A DNA stretch of 64,000 nucleotides from Ectobius pallidus (Eukaryota; Arthropoda; Insecta; Blattodea; Ectobiidae). The position numbers and the translations under genes are program-made. Below are positions 20,417 through 29,522 of the stretch, in pieces. Numbering within the stretch: the first letter of the stretch is position 1; each line of letters starts with the position of its first letter. The stretch spans positions 11,958,530-12,022,529 of the forward strand of contig CAXKWD010000006.1 of assembly GCA_964059195.1 (NCBI GenBank), written 5' to 3'. The notes below the pieces were generated by a model, which was given only the letters and a program-made list of their open reading frames with translations, searched no databases and had not been told where the DNA came from.

Positions 20417-23299
20417 ATGCCGAACTTCTCTAAAAATGCTCGAATAACTAAACAGAAATTAATAGCCACATGGAATGTAAGAACAATGAACCTTGGCAAA
20501 ATTGATATTGTTTTAAGTGAAATGGACAGGTTAGGAATTGATATTTTAGGCATAAGTGAAATGCGCTGGACTGGTACAGGACATGTGAAAATTGGTGAAT
20601 ACACAATTTATTACTCAGGGTGTGATAATTATAGGAAAAATGGGGTGGCTTTAATAGTACACCGTAATATTGCAAATGTAGTCATGGAGTACAATACGGT
20701 AAATGACAGGATAATATGCTTAAAAGTGGACACCCTACCGGTTAAAACTGTTATAGTGCAATTGTATGCTCCTACAGCTGAAGCTGAAGATAATGAAATA
20801 GACAACTTCTACGGGCAATTACAAGACATCCTAGACAGTGTTTCAAACAAAACTTTTCTTGTTGTCATGGGCGACTTCAATGCCAAAGTAGGCGACAAAC
20901 CAGTAAATAATGTTACTGGCAAGTTCGGACTTGGCCAGAGAAACTCAAGAGGTGATAATCTGGTAGAATTTTGTCAAGAAAACAATCTATTTATAAGTAA
21001 CACAATATTCATGAAACCAAATGAAAGGCTTCACACTTGGACGTCACCTGGCGGCAGTTTTAAAAATCAAATTGACTATATATTAGGCAGGAATAGGTGG
21101 CGCAGTGCTTTCGAAGATGTTCACACAATAAAGGAGTCAGACTGTGGTTCGGACCATGAGTTATTGCTAGCAAAAGTTAAACTCAAGCTAAAAAGACCAA
21201 GCAGTATTTCTGAAAAGACAATGAAATTCGACACGAATGCTATTGATGTTAACTTTCGTACAAGAATAAAAGAAAAAATCCAAACTCTCCCAAATAATGT
21301 TGACTTCAATGCCGAAGAATGGTGGAGTGCCATGAAATCCACCATTATATGCACAGCACAAGAAAAGCTACCCTTGAAGGAAAAAATAAAGCACAACAGT
21401 TGGCTATCCATAGAGGCAATAGCAAAAGCAGAAGAACGCAGGAAAGCTAAGATTAATGACGATCTAGCACAGATGCGTATATTAAATGCAGAGTTTCAAA
21501 GATTAGCAAGAAGGGACAAAGAGAATTACATCAAATCTCAATGTAAGGAAATTGAAGCAAACAAGATGTCAAACAGAACACGTGATATGTTTAATATGAT
21601 ACGAAAAATATCTCGAGAATTTGTACCTAGATCAGGAGCAGTTAAAAGCAAAGACGGAGATATTCTAACTAATAAAAATGATATTTTGGCTAGATGGAAG
21701 GAGTATGTAGAAGAATTATATATGAAAACACTTCCAGAAACAAGCGGTGCGGAATCAGTATCATATACACCAGAACCACTGATATTGGACGAGGAAATTA
21801 GATGGGCCATTAAGCACATTCCTAACAACAAAGCAGTTGGTAGTGACTATATACCAATAGAAATGATCCAAGGAGCTACTGAAGAACTAATTCCTATATT
21901 AAGGAATCTCTGCAATACAATTTGGACTACAGAAGTCTGGCCAGAAGAATGGAAGAAATCAGTTTTCATAGTACTTCCTAAAAAGGGCGACACAAGACAG
22001 TGTACCAACAATAGAACAATTGCTCTAATATCACACTGCAGTAAGATCATGCTAAAAATCTTACAGAAAAGAATGGAGCCTTACATTGAACAAGCTATGA
22101 TGATAGATCAAGCAGGATTTAGAAGGAATAGAGGCACACGTGATCATATAGCCAATTTGAGATGGATCATAGAGTCTGCACATGAATTCCAGAAGAAAGT
22201 ATTTTTGTGTTTTATTGACTATACAAAAGCTTTCGACTGCGTAGATCATAACAGGATGCTAGAAGCAATGCGTCACATTGGTATTCCTGAACATCTGGTA
22301 TCAATTGTTAAAAACTTATACACGAACCAAACAGCAAAAGTAAAGATCGAGCAAGGAGAAACAGACTGGATTAAAATTTGCAAAGGAGTTAGACAGGGGT
22401 GTATAATTTCTCCAGCTCTGTTCAATGTTTACAGTGAACTCATTATATCGCAAGCTAATCTGGACCAGCTATCAGCAGGTATAAGAATTGGCGGACGGAA
22501 AGTAAACATACTTAGATACGCGGATGACACCACCCTCCTAGCGGATAACGCAGAAGAACTACAAGACATGATCACAAGCATTATGAATATTAGTGAGAGA
22601 TATGGCCTTCACCTAAATCTATCCAAAACTAAAGTCATGTGCATTGGTGATGATATCGATATCAGAGTGAACGGTCAGACCATCCGCGAAGTTACAGAAT
22701 TTAATTTCCTTGGCTCACTGATCAATAAAGATGGTTATATCAAGCACGAAATTAAAAGAAGAATAGGTCTGAGTAAAGTGGCAATGGTCAAATTAACTAA
22801 AGTAATGAAAGACTCTGACATATCAAGGAATACGAAAATGTCCATTGTAAAGACCATGGTATTTCCAGTCGTGCTCTACGGTAGTGAAAGTTGGACTCTT
22901 CATAAAGAGGACAAAAAGAGACTAGACCGATTCGAGCTATGGACGTGGAGGAAAATGCTGCGTGTATCCTGGAAAGACAAAAGAACGAATGCATCAATTT
23001 TGGAAGAAATCAATCCTGGAAATTCCCTAACTGCAATTGCTATTAAAAACAAACTAACATATTTCGGTCATCTGCTCAGAAGAAATGATTCGTTGGAAAA
23101 AGACCTAATGATAGGCATCACACAAGGCAGCAGGAAACAAGGCAGACGTAGAATTAGATGGACAGACGGGATTAAGGACACCCTTAAGATGGAATGGGCA
23201 CAGATCATTAGGCTTGCAGAATCTAGATCTGAATGGAGAGATGCTGTTCAACAGGTTACGAAACGCATAACAAGAGACAATGTTAGGCTGGCACCCTAA
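20417..23299 (+). CDS. LINE ORF2: APE endonuclease and reverse transcriptase
   Basis: The frame is open from 20267 (1010 codons). I prefer the ATG at 20417, 37 bp past the ORF1 stop, because the conserved endonuclease starts soon after, with LIATWNVRTM. Numbered from 20267, endonuclease motifs are ISEMRW, MGDFNAKVG (about 200) and CGSDHELL (about 296), supplying the metal-binding E and D and the catalytic D-H pair. RT motifs are FIDYTKAFD (about 649), GVRQGCIISP and YADDTTLL (about 751). The C-terminus has SYFGH-like YFGHLLRRND and GRRRIRWTDGIKD, typical of RTE-related LINEs. ORF2 lies in a different frame from ORF1, so translation must reinitiate or shift. No stop or frameshift is seen. Confidence 0.85.
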   Translation: MPNFSKNARITKQKLIATWNVRTMNLGKIDIVLSEMDRLGIDILGISEMRWTGTGHVKIGEYTIYYSGCDNYRKNGVALIVHRNIANVVMEYNTVNDRIICLKVDTLPVKTVIVQLYAPTAEAEDNEIDNFYGQLQDILDSVSNKTFLVVMGDFNAKVGDKPVNNVTGKFGLGQRNSRGDNLVEFCQENNLFISNTIFMKPNERLHTWTSPGGSFKNQIDYILGRNRWRSAFEDVHTIKESDCGSDHELLLAKVKLKLKRPSSISEKTMKFDTNAIDVNFRTRIKEKIQTLPNNVDFNAEEWWSAMKSTIICTAQEKLPLKEKIKHNSWLSIEAIAKAEERRKAKINDDLAQMRILNAEFQRLARRDKENYIKSQCKEIEANKMSNRTRDMFNMIRKISREFVPRSGAVKSKDGDILTNKNDILARWKEYVEELYMKTLPETSGAESVSYTPEPLILDEEIRWAIKHIPNNKAVGSDYIPIEMIQGATEELIPILRNLCNTIWTTEVWPEEWKKSVFIVLPKKGDTRQCTNNRTIALISHCSKIMLKILQKRMEPYIEQAMMIDQAGFRRNRGTRDHIANLRWIIESAHEFQKKVFLCFIDYTKAFDCVDHNRMLEAMRHIGIPEHLVSIVKNLYTNQTAKVKIEQGETDWIKICKGVRQGCIISPALFNVYSELIISQANLDQLSAGIRIGGRKVNILRYADDTTLLADNAEELQDMITSIMNISERYGLHLNLSKTKVMCIGDDIDIRVNGQTIREVTEFNFLGSLINKDGYIKHEIKRRIGLSKVAMVKLTKVMKDSDISRNTKMSIVKTMVFPVVLYGSESWTLHKEDKKRLDRFELWTWRKMLRVSWKDKRTNASILEEINPGNSLTAIAIKNKLTYFGHLLRRNDSLEKDLMIGITQGSRKQGRRRIRWTDGIKDTLKMEWAQIIRLAESRSEWRDAVQQVTKRITRDNVRLAP

Positions 23300-23793
23300 A
23301 CTGCTGTGCATATCCTATAAAAGGGGATCTCCAGAGATCGTTCGCGATCTACGGACCTACTACTACTATGTACAAAAATGTTACATTCATTACATAATAT
23401 GTAAAATATGTAATATTACTATGAATATGTAAAAATATGTAACATCAAACCCTACTATAATCATATCAAAAGCACAAATAGTCGACATTTCCATTTTTAG
23501 TAGTCTACAAGTAAGGGAATAGAATATGTAATTACATAAGAATCCGGGCCCTAGTTATCATATTCTGTCAATAAAAAAGTGTTAATTAGAGAACGCTGCA
23601 CGACTGCATAATTCTACAGATAGTTCACGTTCAGTGATTTTTAATAACCTGAAAGATTTCTTCCATTAACGTGGAATTTTTATTGCTTGATAAACTGCAC
23701 CAGTCTAAAAAAAGGCGGAATTTTTCATGGTTAATTTTGCACCCTTGGCGGGGGCACATCTCACCAGCGCCTAGCTACGGCCCTGGTTGACGC

Positions 23794-24706
23794 TGTTTTA
23801 TTTTACGAAATCGGGGATATTTTGCTATGGAGTGCTCTAAACAGATCATAAGACGATCTAGAAAAAAACACCTTTGTAGAAAATTTGAATTTAGGCCTAA
23901 GTTATAGGCACACTTTCTTCCTCCTTGAATAGATTCTGTGTTTAATACGAAATAACCAAGAGAACATCTAGCTTACATGTGCTTACTAAGAAAATTCATG
24001 AGATAGGAGAGATATTAGAACAGCATCAGAATAGAACTACCTTGCACATATTATGTTTCTTCATAATGCCGCTTTTTGATGTGCACAAGCACAATGCGTA
24101 GCAATATTTATCTAACAAGCACTGATATGCACCCTGATTACAATGAGTGCAATAGTAATAGTGATTGGTGTTCCGTGGTAGTCTGTCGAGTATAGAGAGT
24201 GGATGTTCTGTTAATAACATGAATAAATTTGGACCCACATTAATTCCCCCTACTCGTCAAAATGTTTGATTCGAACCCCGATTTGTGGGTGTGTTTTATA
24301 ATTAATTTAGGGATTGCGATACAAGAGGGAATATAAAAAGGAAAGTAGAGAATCCTCAAATTAAGCGGTTACTGATGTTAGATTCTGGGCATACGGTTCT
24401 TGGAACAGGTTAACTCGTTCATTGGTTTGTTTACCCAATTCATTTCTAAATATTTTCCCCTCAAAATCTTGTTATTAAATATTGTGTTATTAATAATTAT
24501 TATACTGCAAATCTATTTTCTGACACATTCTGCTAGCTAGCACATATAGAACTTTCTAAATTGCATATGATTTGTTTGTGGGTGAGTAAACTAGAAAAAA
24601 ATCTACAAGCACAGAGTAAAATTATAAGGATTGTAGGATATGAAATGTGTTATAAAGGTTAAAATAGTAGACATTATTAATGATAAAATGGTTCAATAAG
24701 TATATT
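23794..24706. other. Harbinger-like element interior, no gene recognised
   Basis: This is the element's own sequence between the hAT insertion and the MADF exon. Short frames here (for example 24026-24238 minus) show no domain. It may contain the intron downstream of the MADF exon. Confidence 0.4.
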
Positions 24707-24709
24707 TAC

Positions 24710-24853
24710 TTGCCGTACTTTCAAGTTCAACTCCTTTGCGATGTCCGTCAAAATTCTTGTTTTCAATTTAGCTTTCATGTAATTTTGATTGTTTGTGTCG
24801 TACAGCTCTAGGTGTTTCTTTACCGCCTCTATCAGCTCTTCCTCGACCAACAT
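24710..24853 (-). CDS. MADF-domain first exon (Harbinger accessory protein)
   Basis: Minus strand from ATG at 24853: 48 codons. They include EEELIEAVKKHLELYD, then NYMKAKLKTRILTDIAKEL. MADF domains open with L(I/L)..V....LYD, then Y.....R...W..IA..L; all but the tryptophan (L here) fit. The exon ends at CAA followed by GTAAAT, a plausible phase-0 splice donor, and the frame then diverges. MADF proteins bind DNA; in PIF/Harbinger transposons a Myb/MADF-type partner recruits the nuclease to the termini. It lies about 290 bp from the right inverted end. The rest of the gene was not found, so this is partial. Too short to appear in length-filtered ORF lists. Confidence 0.6.
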
Positions 24854-25141
24854 CGTAAATAAAAAAAAAAAGGTTTTATAATGGAATTAAGGAAAAATGC
24901 ACAACCGGACACCAAAACCTTTGAGTGACAGTCAGAGAACAAAAGGAACGTGTGATGCGTGGCGCGAGAAACTGTGGCTCTGCTACTGTGCCACACGTCT
25001 GTAGTGATACGCGATCCGCGCTGAGTAGCGTCGCGTTGTCAATATGCGCTAACCCATTCATTTTAAGTATGCTACAAAAACACGCACTGTGCCACGTCGC
25101 GTGACACGCGTCAATCGCGCCCCAATATGCGCCTAGCCTAA

Positions 25142-25440
25142 CGATTTCCTTTAATTTTGCACATGTGTTGCTTATACTGAGAGCTAAAACTTTTATTTGA
25201 AACTTTTTTTGGAAAAAATTCTCTGAAGGGTAGTTACAAGCCACCTACTGTTCACTCACTGTTTGTAGAAAGTTTGTCTTGCGTGGTGAACAACTCAATA
25301 CATGATCTTATACGGCCTCTTATTCAATATAAGAATGTGAAGTGAGAAAGATGTATTGTTGGCCATGCATAGAGTAAAGAAGTATCTGAGGGTTATATTC
25401 AATAAATTTCAGAAATTATTCTTAACAGCGGAAAGTTCAA
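25142..25440 (+). repeat. repeat family B, right half
   Basis: Continuation of the repeat interrupted at 16745: after TAA it resumes CGATTTCCTTTAATTTTGC. A segment AATATAAGAATGTGAAGTGA at about 25326 resembles TACATCAAAATGTGAAGTGA at 31584 inside the minus-strand Helitron, so pieces of this repeat were dispersed. Confidence 0.5.
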
Positions 25441-25599
25441 TAAACATCTGCAGACACTTGGTTTATTTTTTTTATTATTATTTTTTTTTTTTTAATGTTT
25501 TAATTTTTTTAAACTTTTTTTTTTAGTTTGCATTTTTAGTTGCAACATTCAAAGAGGGGGCTATAAGGTATTTATAGCATAATTAGCGTAAAATTGTGT

Positions 25600-27402
25600 C
25601 TTGCAATTCTATGCAAGGATATGTGAATATCATTGGTGGATATCAATCCGGACGCATACAACTCCTATTGTGTACAAGCTGTTAAGGACATTGTTTCCTC
25701 CGTGGACTATAATGCTTATAGTGCAATGGAGCTTTGTAAGAATGCTCCTCCGGTTGGAAATGATGTCAAATTTAACTGGAAAACAATCTCAGAGCATGAT
25801 ATCATTGAATCGGTAAATAACTTATCCTCATCACGAAGTTGTGATATCTATGGTTTATCCAACTATACCGTCAAACAAATTATTCATGTAATGGCTGCTC
25901 CCCTTGCCTTCTTAATTAATCTAAGTCTCACACAAGGTGATTTTCCTTCATGTCTCAAAATATCTAAAGTTATACCTCTTCACAAGAATGGTGATTACTC
26001 CGTATTAGGTAATTATCGTCCAATCAGTCTAGTACCTGTAATTTCAAAAATAATTGAGCTTATAATGTACAAACAAATTTCAATGTATTTTGAGCATCAT
26101 AGTTTATTGTCAAATTTGCAATTTGGTTTTAGATCTGGGAAATCAACAGTCCTGGCGCTTGAAACATTAGTGAAGTATATAATTGATGCATTTGAAAACA
26201 AACATTTTGCCCGTCTTATCTTATGCGATCTATCGAAAGCTTTTGATTGTGTTGTACATGAGCTTCTGGTAATGAAACTTAAGTTTTATGGATTAACTGA
26301 TGAAAGTGTGAAATTGCTGCAGTCTTATCTCTCAGGTAGATCTCAATATGTATCTGTCAGTGATAAATGTTCTGGTCTTATTAATATCCACTATGGTGTA
26401 CCTCAGGGCTCGATACTTGGTCCTTTTCTTTTCTTAGTAATGGTCAATGATTTAATATATAATATACCTGAATCACCTGTATTATATGCTGACGACACGA
26501 CCCTTAGGATGAGTCACTGTGATATTGAAGTATTGGATCTTTTAACCATAGAAAGTACTGATATTGCTAAGCACTGGTTTTCTGTTAATGGATTTTTGCT
26601 TAATGACACCAAAACTAAAACTATGAATTTTAGTTTAAGAGAAATTTCAAACGATTGCTCATCTGTAAAATTACTTGGCTTATTGCTAGACCCAAAATTA
26701 TCATGGAAACCTCATACGGTCTCTGTATGTATTAAAATTTCCAGAGCCACCTTCCTCCTTCGCAAATTGAGAACCTGCGTTCCACTTTCTACCTTAAGAA
26801 ATGTTTATTTTGCACTCTTGCATACCCATATACTTTATGGACTTCACTTGTGGGGTCATTCATCTGGCTGTGATGAAATACTGAAATGTCAAAAAAGGAC
26901 ACTAAGAATTATGCTTAATAAGAAATGTAATGAACCTTGTAGGCCTTTATTTATTCAGCTGAATGTAATGACAGTTTATAGTATCTTTATTTATACCAGT
27001 CTGGTCAACATACATAAGAATATTAGTAGTCTTGAGATGAGATCAGATGTGCATAACTTCAATACAAGAAATAACTCTAAATTGAATCTTCCTAGATGTA
27101 GACTACAGATGACCAATGATACAAGTTTCTACAAGGGTATAGATTTTTATAACAAGCTTCCTATCTCAACTAGAGTTGTTCCTTTCAACACTTTTAAGGT
27201 AAAACTGTGTAATTGGTTCTTATTGAATCCTTTTTATTCTGTTGACGAGTTTCTTGAAACCAATGTAAATATACAATTTTAATTTTTAATTCACATAATC
27301 TTATTATACTATATTGTACCAATTGATGCTATATTGTGTCTAATTTACTTGCATTTATGATGAAGTCCTATTCAAATTTATTTTGATCTTGGACCAATAA
27401 AG

Positions 27403-27434
<32 letters not shown>
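25600..27434 (+). mobile_element. 5'-truncated LINE, CR1/Jockey group, ATT-tailed
   Basis: The element lacks the endonuclease half, begins near 25600 and ends with AATAAAGATT followed by an (ATT)n tract at about 27400-27434 that serves as its 3' tail. Two other fragments with the same C-terminal signature, at 17405-17967 and 61803-62260, end in (CTTGAAT)n and (ATT)n. No clear target duplication was found. Confidence 0.75.
25633..27282 (+). CDS. LINE reverse transcriptase (partial, open frame)
   Basis: 549 codons with no internal stop. The N-terminal linker before the RT is DIYGLSNYTVKQII. RT motifs in order are NYRPISLVPVISKIIE (about 135), LQFGFRSGKSTVLALE, LCDLSKAFDCVVHE (motif A, first catalytic D), YGVPQGSILGPFLF (motif B), VLYADDTTLRMS (motif C, catalytic DD at about 285), then a thumb and a conserved C-terminus with KGIDFYNKLP and NPFYSVDEF. 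The APE endonuclease is missing, so the first ATG is not a biological start; this is the surviving 3' part of ORF2. The order and spacing match CR1/Jockey-group RTs. The intact frame suggests a young but dead-on-arrival copy. Confidence 0.85.
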   Translation: MVDINPDAYNSYCVQAVKDIVSSVDYNAYSAMELCKNAPPVGNDVKFNWKTISEHDIIESVNNLSSSRSCDIYGLSNYTVKQIIHVMAAPLAFLINLSLTQGDFPSCLKISKVIPLHKNGDYSVLGNYRPISLVPVISKIIELIMYKQISMYFEHHSLLSNLQFGFRSGKSTVLALETLVKYIIDAFENKHFARLILCDLSKAFDCVVHELLVMKLKFYGLTDESVKLLQSYLSGRSQYVSVSDKCSGLINIHYGVPQGSILGPFLFLVMVNDLIYNIPESPVLYADDTTLRMSHCDIEVLDLLTIESTDIAKHWFSVNGFLLNDTKTKTMNFSLREISNDCSSVKLLGLLLDPKLSWKPHTVSVCIKISRATFLLRKLRTCVPLSTLRNVYFALLHTHILYGLHLWGHSSGCDEILKCQKRTLRIMLNKKCNEPCRPLFIQLNVMTVYSIFIYTSLVNIHKNISSLEMRSDVHNFNTRNNSKLNLPRCRLQMTNDTSFYKGIDFYNKLPISTRVVPFNTFKVKLCNWFLLNPFYSVDEFLETNVNIQF

Positions 27435-27435
<1 letters not shown>

Positions 27436-27570
27436 GCTAACTTTTATTTGGGCAGAGGAAGTTATGTGACTTTCACATCAGATTTTTTATCAATGCTTCT
27501 AAATGGGCAGGAGTCTTATTTTATTATGGTTTGTAACACAGTTAAACTTCACTTCTTTAGTTTTTACCTT

Positions 27571-27616
27571 AGAACTACGTAGTTTCAATCACCATTGTGA
27601 TCATCGTCAGCTACCT
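27571..27616 (-). ncRNA. hammerhead-like motif downstream of a Penelope-like endonuclease
   Basis: On the minus strand: stem I TAG, core CTGACGA (fits CUGANGA), one extra T, stem II GATCAC/GTGATT (six pairs, loop AATG), GAAA, palindromic stem III ACTACGTAGT, then T and stem I return CTA. Stem I is short and the extra base imperfect. It lies about 165 bp past the GIY-YIG fragment on the same strand, as expected for a Penelope-like terminal repeat. Confidence 0.5.
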
Positions 27617-27779
27617 CTGAAATTTGGTTGGCAGAGCTGCTCCCCTTGACGACCAATCTCGGCTCCTAGATGCCATCTAGTGGTGGGTGAATGTAACTTA
27701 TGATTAGACTGTCTTCTGCTGGTATTTCGAAATTTAGTTATTTGTGTGTTTTTTTAAATTTTTTTATTATTATTATTTT

Positions 27780-28014
27780 TTATTTTATTTTTTTTATAAA
27801 AATTGTTTCCCAGATTGTTATTTCTTGAGGCCTTTCCACTGGTTTTAATAGTTTTCCATCTTGTTGTATTGCATGTCCCTCTTCCCAAAAATGAGCCTCT
27901 ATTGCAGATTTGTCTGTCTGTCTGAATTTAATGTTCCTAAAATGTTCATTGAATCTCATTTCAATATTCCTTTTTGTTTTGGCCAATGTAAACTTTTTAA
28001 CAATCATTGCAGTG
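27780..28014 (-). pseudogene. Penelope-like element GIY-YIG endonuclease, C-terminal part
   Basis: The minus-strand frame (75 codons from 28007) reads FTLAKTKRNIEMRFNEHFRN, then DKSAIEAHFWEEGHAI, then LKPVERPQEITIWETIFI. This is the pattern of Penelope-like GIY-YIG domains: (Y)IG.TKR....R..EH....R....S...H....GH, with the catalytic R of RFNEH. The N-terminal GIY part is cut off exactly where a mariner inserted (TA at 28015-28016). A second, opposite-strand fragment lies on the other side of that mariner. Penelope-like elements encode RT plus this nuclease; the RT is not present here. Confidence 0.7.
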
Positions 28015-28327
28015 TACCGGGTGTTCGGAAATTCATATTACAAACTTCTAGGGCTAGTAGAGGGGACTTAGTAGACAATATTTCAAATAGGGACCTATTT
28101 ACAATGTGTCGGATTTTTTTTTTTTTTTTTTTTTTAATTCTATTTTTATTATATTCTGCATGCCCCGTTACCTTGGTAACATTACATGCATTCTTACATC
28201 ACATTTGACATTATTTTCTTCACACTATTTATCACTGTTAATGTCATAACTTTTGTATTATCTGTAGCGTCTATGTATTTAAAAGATTGTTCTAGAGTTT
28301 CCCGTTACTCATTATAATTAGTTTTCT

Positions 28328-28603
28328 CTACATATTCAAGGATTTAACGAATTTGATGAAACTTCTCAGATATTGGGATATTAATATTAGGTTACTGACG
28401 GGCCATGTTCCTCCTTCCATCATTATTTCTCGGATGAGAATAGATCTTTGGTGTTCTGTGTCGTCACATTCATATATCAGATGATTCACAGTCTGTTCTC
28501 CTCTGTTGCATGTACAGTCCGGCTCATTTATGATATGAAATCGATATAGATATGAGTTTGTTTTCCCGTGTCCTGTCACCATGGCTGTTATTTCTGAGGT
28601 CAC
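28328..28603 (-). pseudogene. LINE ORF2 C-terminal zinc-knuckle region
   Basis: 91 codons. The segment MVTGHGKTNSYLYRFHI precedes DCTCNRGEQTVNHLIYEC, a C-x-C-x7-H-x4-C knuckle found downstream of the RT or RNase H in many arthropod LINEs. A frameshift near 28640 separates it from the RNase H block. It probably contributed to nucleic-acid binding in the intact ORF2. Confidence 0.65.
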
Positions 28604-28649
28604 TGGAAGCTTTAATTTTAGTCTATCTTGAATTGAAGGAAAGAATGAT

Positions 28650-29294
28650 TTAGTAACAGCTCCTTTTGTGGTGATATTCCATCTGGCTTGCCAATTCTTG
28701 TAGTGAGGAATCTTTTATTTTTGATATGATGGTCGACTTAGGAATTTTAGTGTATATTATTTCTTCTCCTGCAGAAGCTTCTTTGGCTAACCTATCAGCT
28801 AATTCATTACCAGCAGTACCATTGTGTGCCTTCACCCATGCAAAGTGTATTGTCCACTGACGTTGCTGTAATGCAATGAGGGTATCGTGTATGCTATCTA
28901 TTAGAGAGTTGTGTTTTCTATTGTCCGTCAATAAGGATAATGTAATATTGCTGTCAGTGTATATTGCAGCGACTCTTTCCTCATTCGGGATATCGTCTAA
29001 CTCTTGAAGCTCCTGTAGGGCTTTCCATACAGCTAGCTGCTCTGCTTGGTTATTTGTGCATTTCAAGTATAATCTGTGTTGTAATTGACGGATAATGACT
29101 TGGTGTTGATATATAACTGCAGCTGCTCCTACTCGTCCTTCTGATTTACTTCCATCTGTATAAATTTCAATGTCATGTGTTGTATTTTCATGAGTTCCTT
29201 GAATAGTCCTCTTTTCTGCGGGGTGGTTCCAGCTTCTTGGTTCTAAGGGCGAATCATAATTCCGGGGTGCGCGGGCAAAGAGAGTTAAGTCCAC
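28650..29294 (-). pseudogene. LINE RNase H domain
   Basis: The minus-strand frame carries all four RNase H acidic positions in order: D in IEIYTDGSKSEG, E in CTNNQAEQLAVWKAL, D in AAIYTDSNITLS, and D in AHNGTAGNELADRLAKEA, preceded by the HFAWVKAHNG histidine segment. RNase H would remove the RNA strand during target-primed reverse transcription. The first residues of the frame (to about 29262) are translated MITE; true LINE coding begins at YDSPLEPRSWNHP. Domain residues are intact but the surrounding ORF is broken. Confidence 0.8.
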
Positions 29295-29518
29295 TTTCTT
29301 GTTACTGAGAATTAGAGTGACTTAACACACTATACCAGCCCAACATAGCTTTAGAGATGGATAAACCCATGAGGCACACATCCATAACTACCGTACAATT
29401 TTGAATATGACTTACTGGACTTAACACAAATGTAGAGAACATTTTTATCTATAACTCTATGGACATATCTCAATTTTTTAGGATGGTGGACTTAACTCTC
29501 TTTGCCCGCGCACCCCGG
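29262..29518. mobile_element. MITE with perfect 33-bp TIRs and AATT target duplication
   Basis: Both ends show the same 33-bp sequence inverted (begins CCGGGGTGCGCGGGCAAAGA), without a mismatch. AATT flanks both sides (29258-29261, 29519-29522). Removing the element and one AATT rejoins the LINE reading frame as ...ATHGESN-YDSPLEPRSW..., in frame, which confirms the boundaries. 257 bp, no coding capacity. The superfamily is unclear: a 4-bp duplication with CCGGGG ends does not fit one I know well. Confidence 0.9.
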
Positions 29519-29522
29519 AATT

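Larger units (their letters stand above)
18740..23366 (+). mobile_element. near-full-length non-LTR retrotransposon (LINE) with two intact ORFs
   Basis: About 4.6 kb: a 5' untranslated region of about 300 bp, ORF1, overlapping ORF2, a short 3' untranslated region, and a tail of CTA/TAC triplets (TACTACTACTA) ending next to TATGTACA. The same octamer TATGTACA precedes the proposed 5' end (18732-18739), giving a candidate 8-bp target duplication with 23367-23374. The RT-bearing ORF2 has an APE-type endonuclease. I lean to an RTE-related lineage from the C-terminal region, but a PHD-like ORF1 is more usual in CR1-type elements, so the clade is open. The lack of frame damage implies recent activity. 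Confidence 0.8.
17373..23553. mobile_element. hAT-like element (TAGGGCCCGG ends) inside the previous one
   Basis: Left end TAGGGCCCGGATTTTTGTG, right end AAGAATCCGGGCCCTA, with a perfect 8-bp duplication GTTATCAT (17365-17372, 23554-23561). Repeated AAATATGTAA-like words occur at 17980-18070 and 23370-23450, on the two sides of the LINE, and are probably its sub-terminal sequence. Confidence 0.85.
16956..23785. mobile_element. hAT-like element (CAGGGCCGTAGC ends) inside the Harbinger-like element
   Basis: Left end CAGGGCCGTAGCAAGG, right end CTAGCTACGGCCCTG. A perfect 8-bp duplication GTTGACGC lies at 16948-16955 and 23786-23793. Nearly all its length is later insertions; its own sequence has no transposase. 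Confidence 0.85.
16746..25138. mobile_element. Harbinger-like (PIF) element, outer shell of an 8.4-kb nest
   Basis: Inverted ends GGCTAGGCGCATATTGGGGC are present at both termini, flanked by the 3-bp duplication TAA (16743-16745 and 25139-25141). The TAA/TTA 3-bp duplication is the PIF/Harbinger hallmark. After subtracting the nested hAT element, about 1.55 kb of its own sequence remains, including a MADF-domain exon on the minus strand; no DDE nuclease remains. Harbinger elements normally carry a nuclease plus a MADF/Myb-type DNA-binding protein, so the exon fits. Confidence 0.75.
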
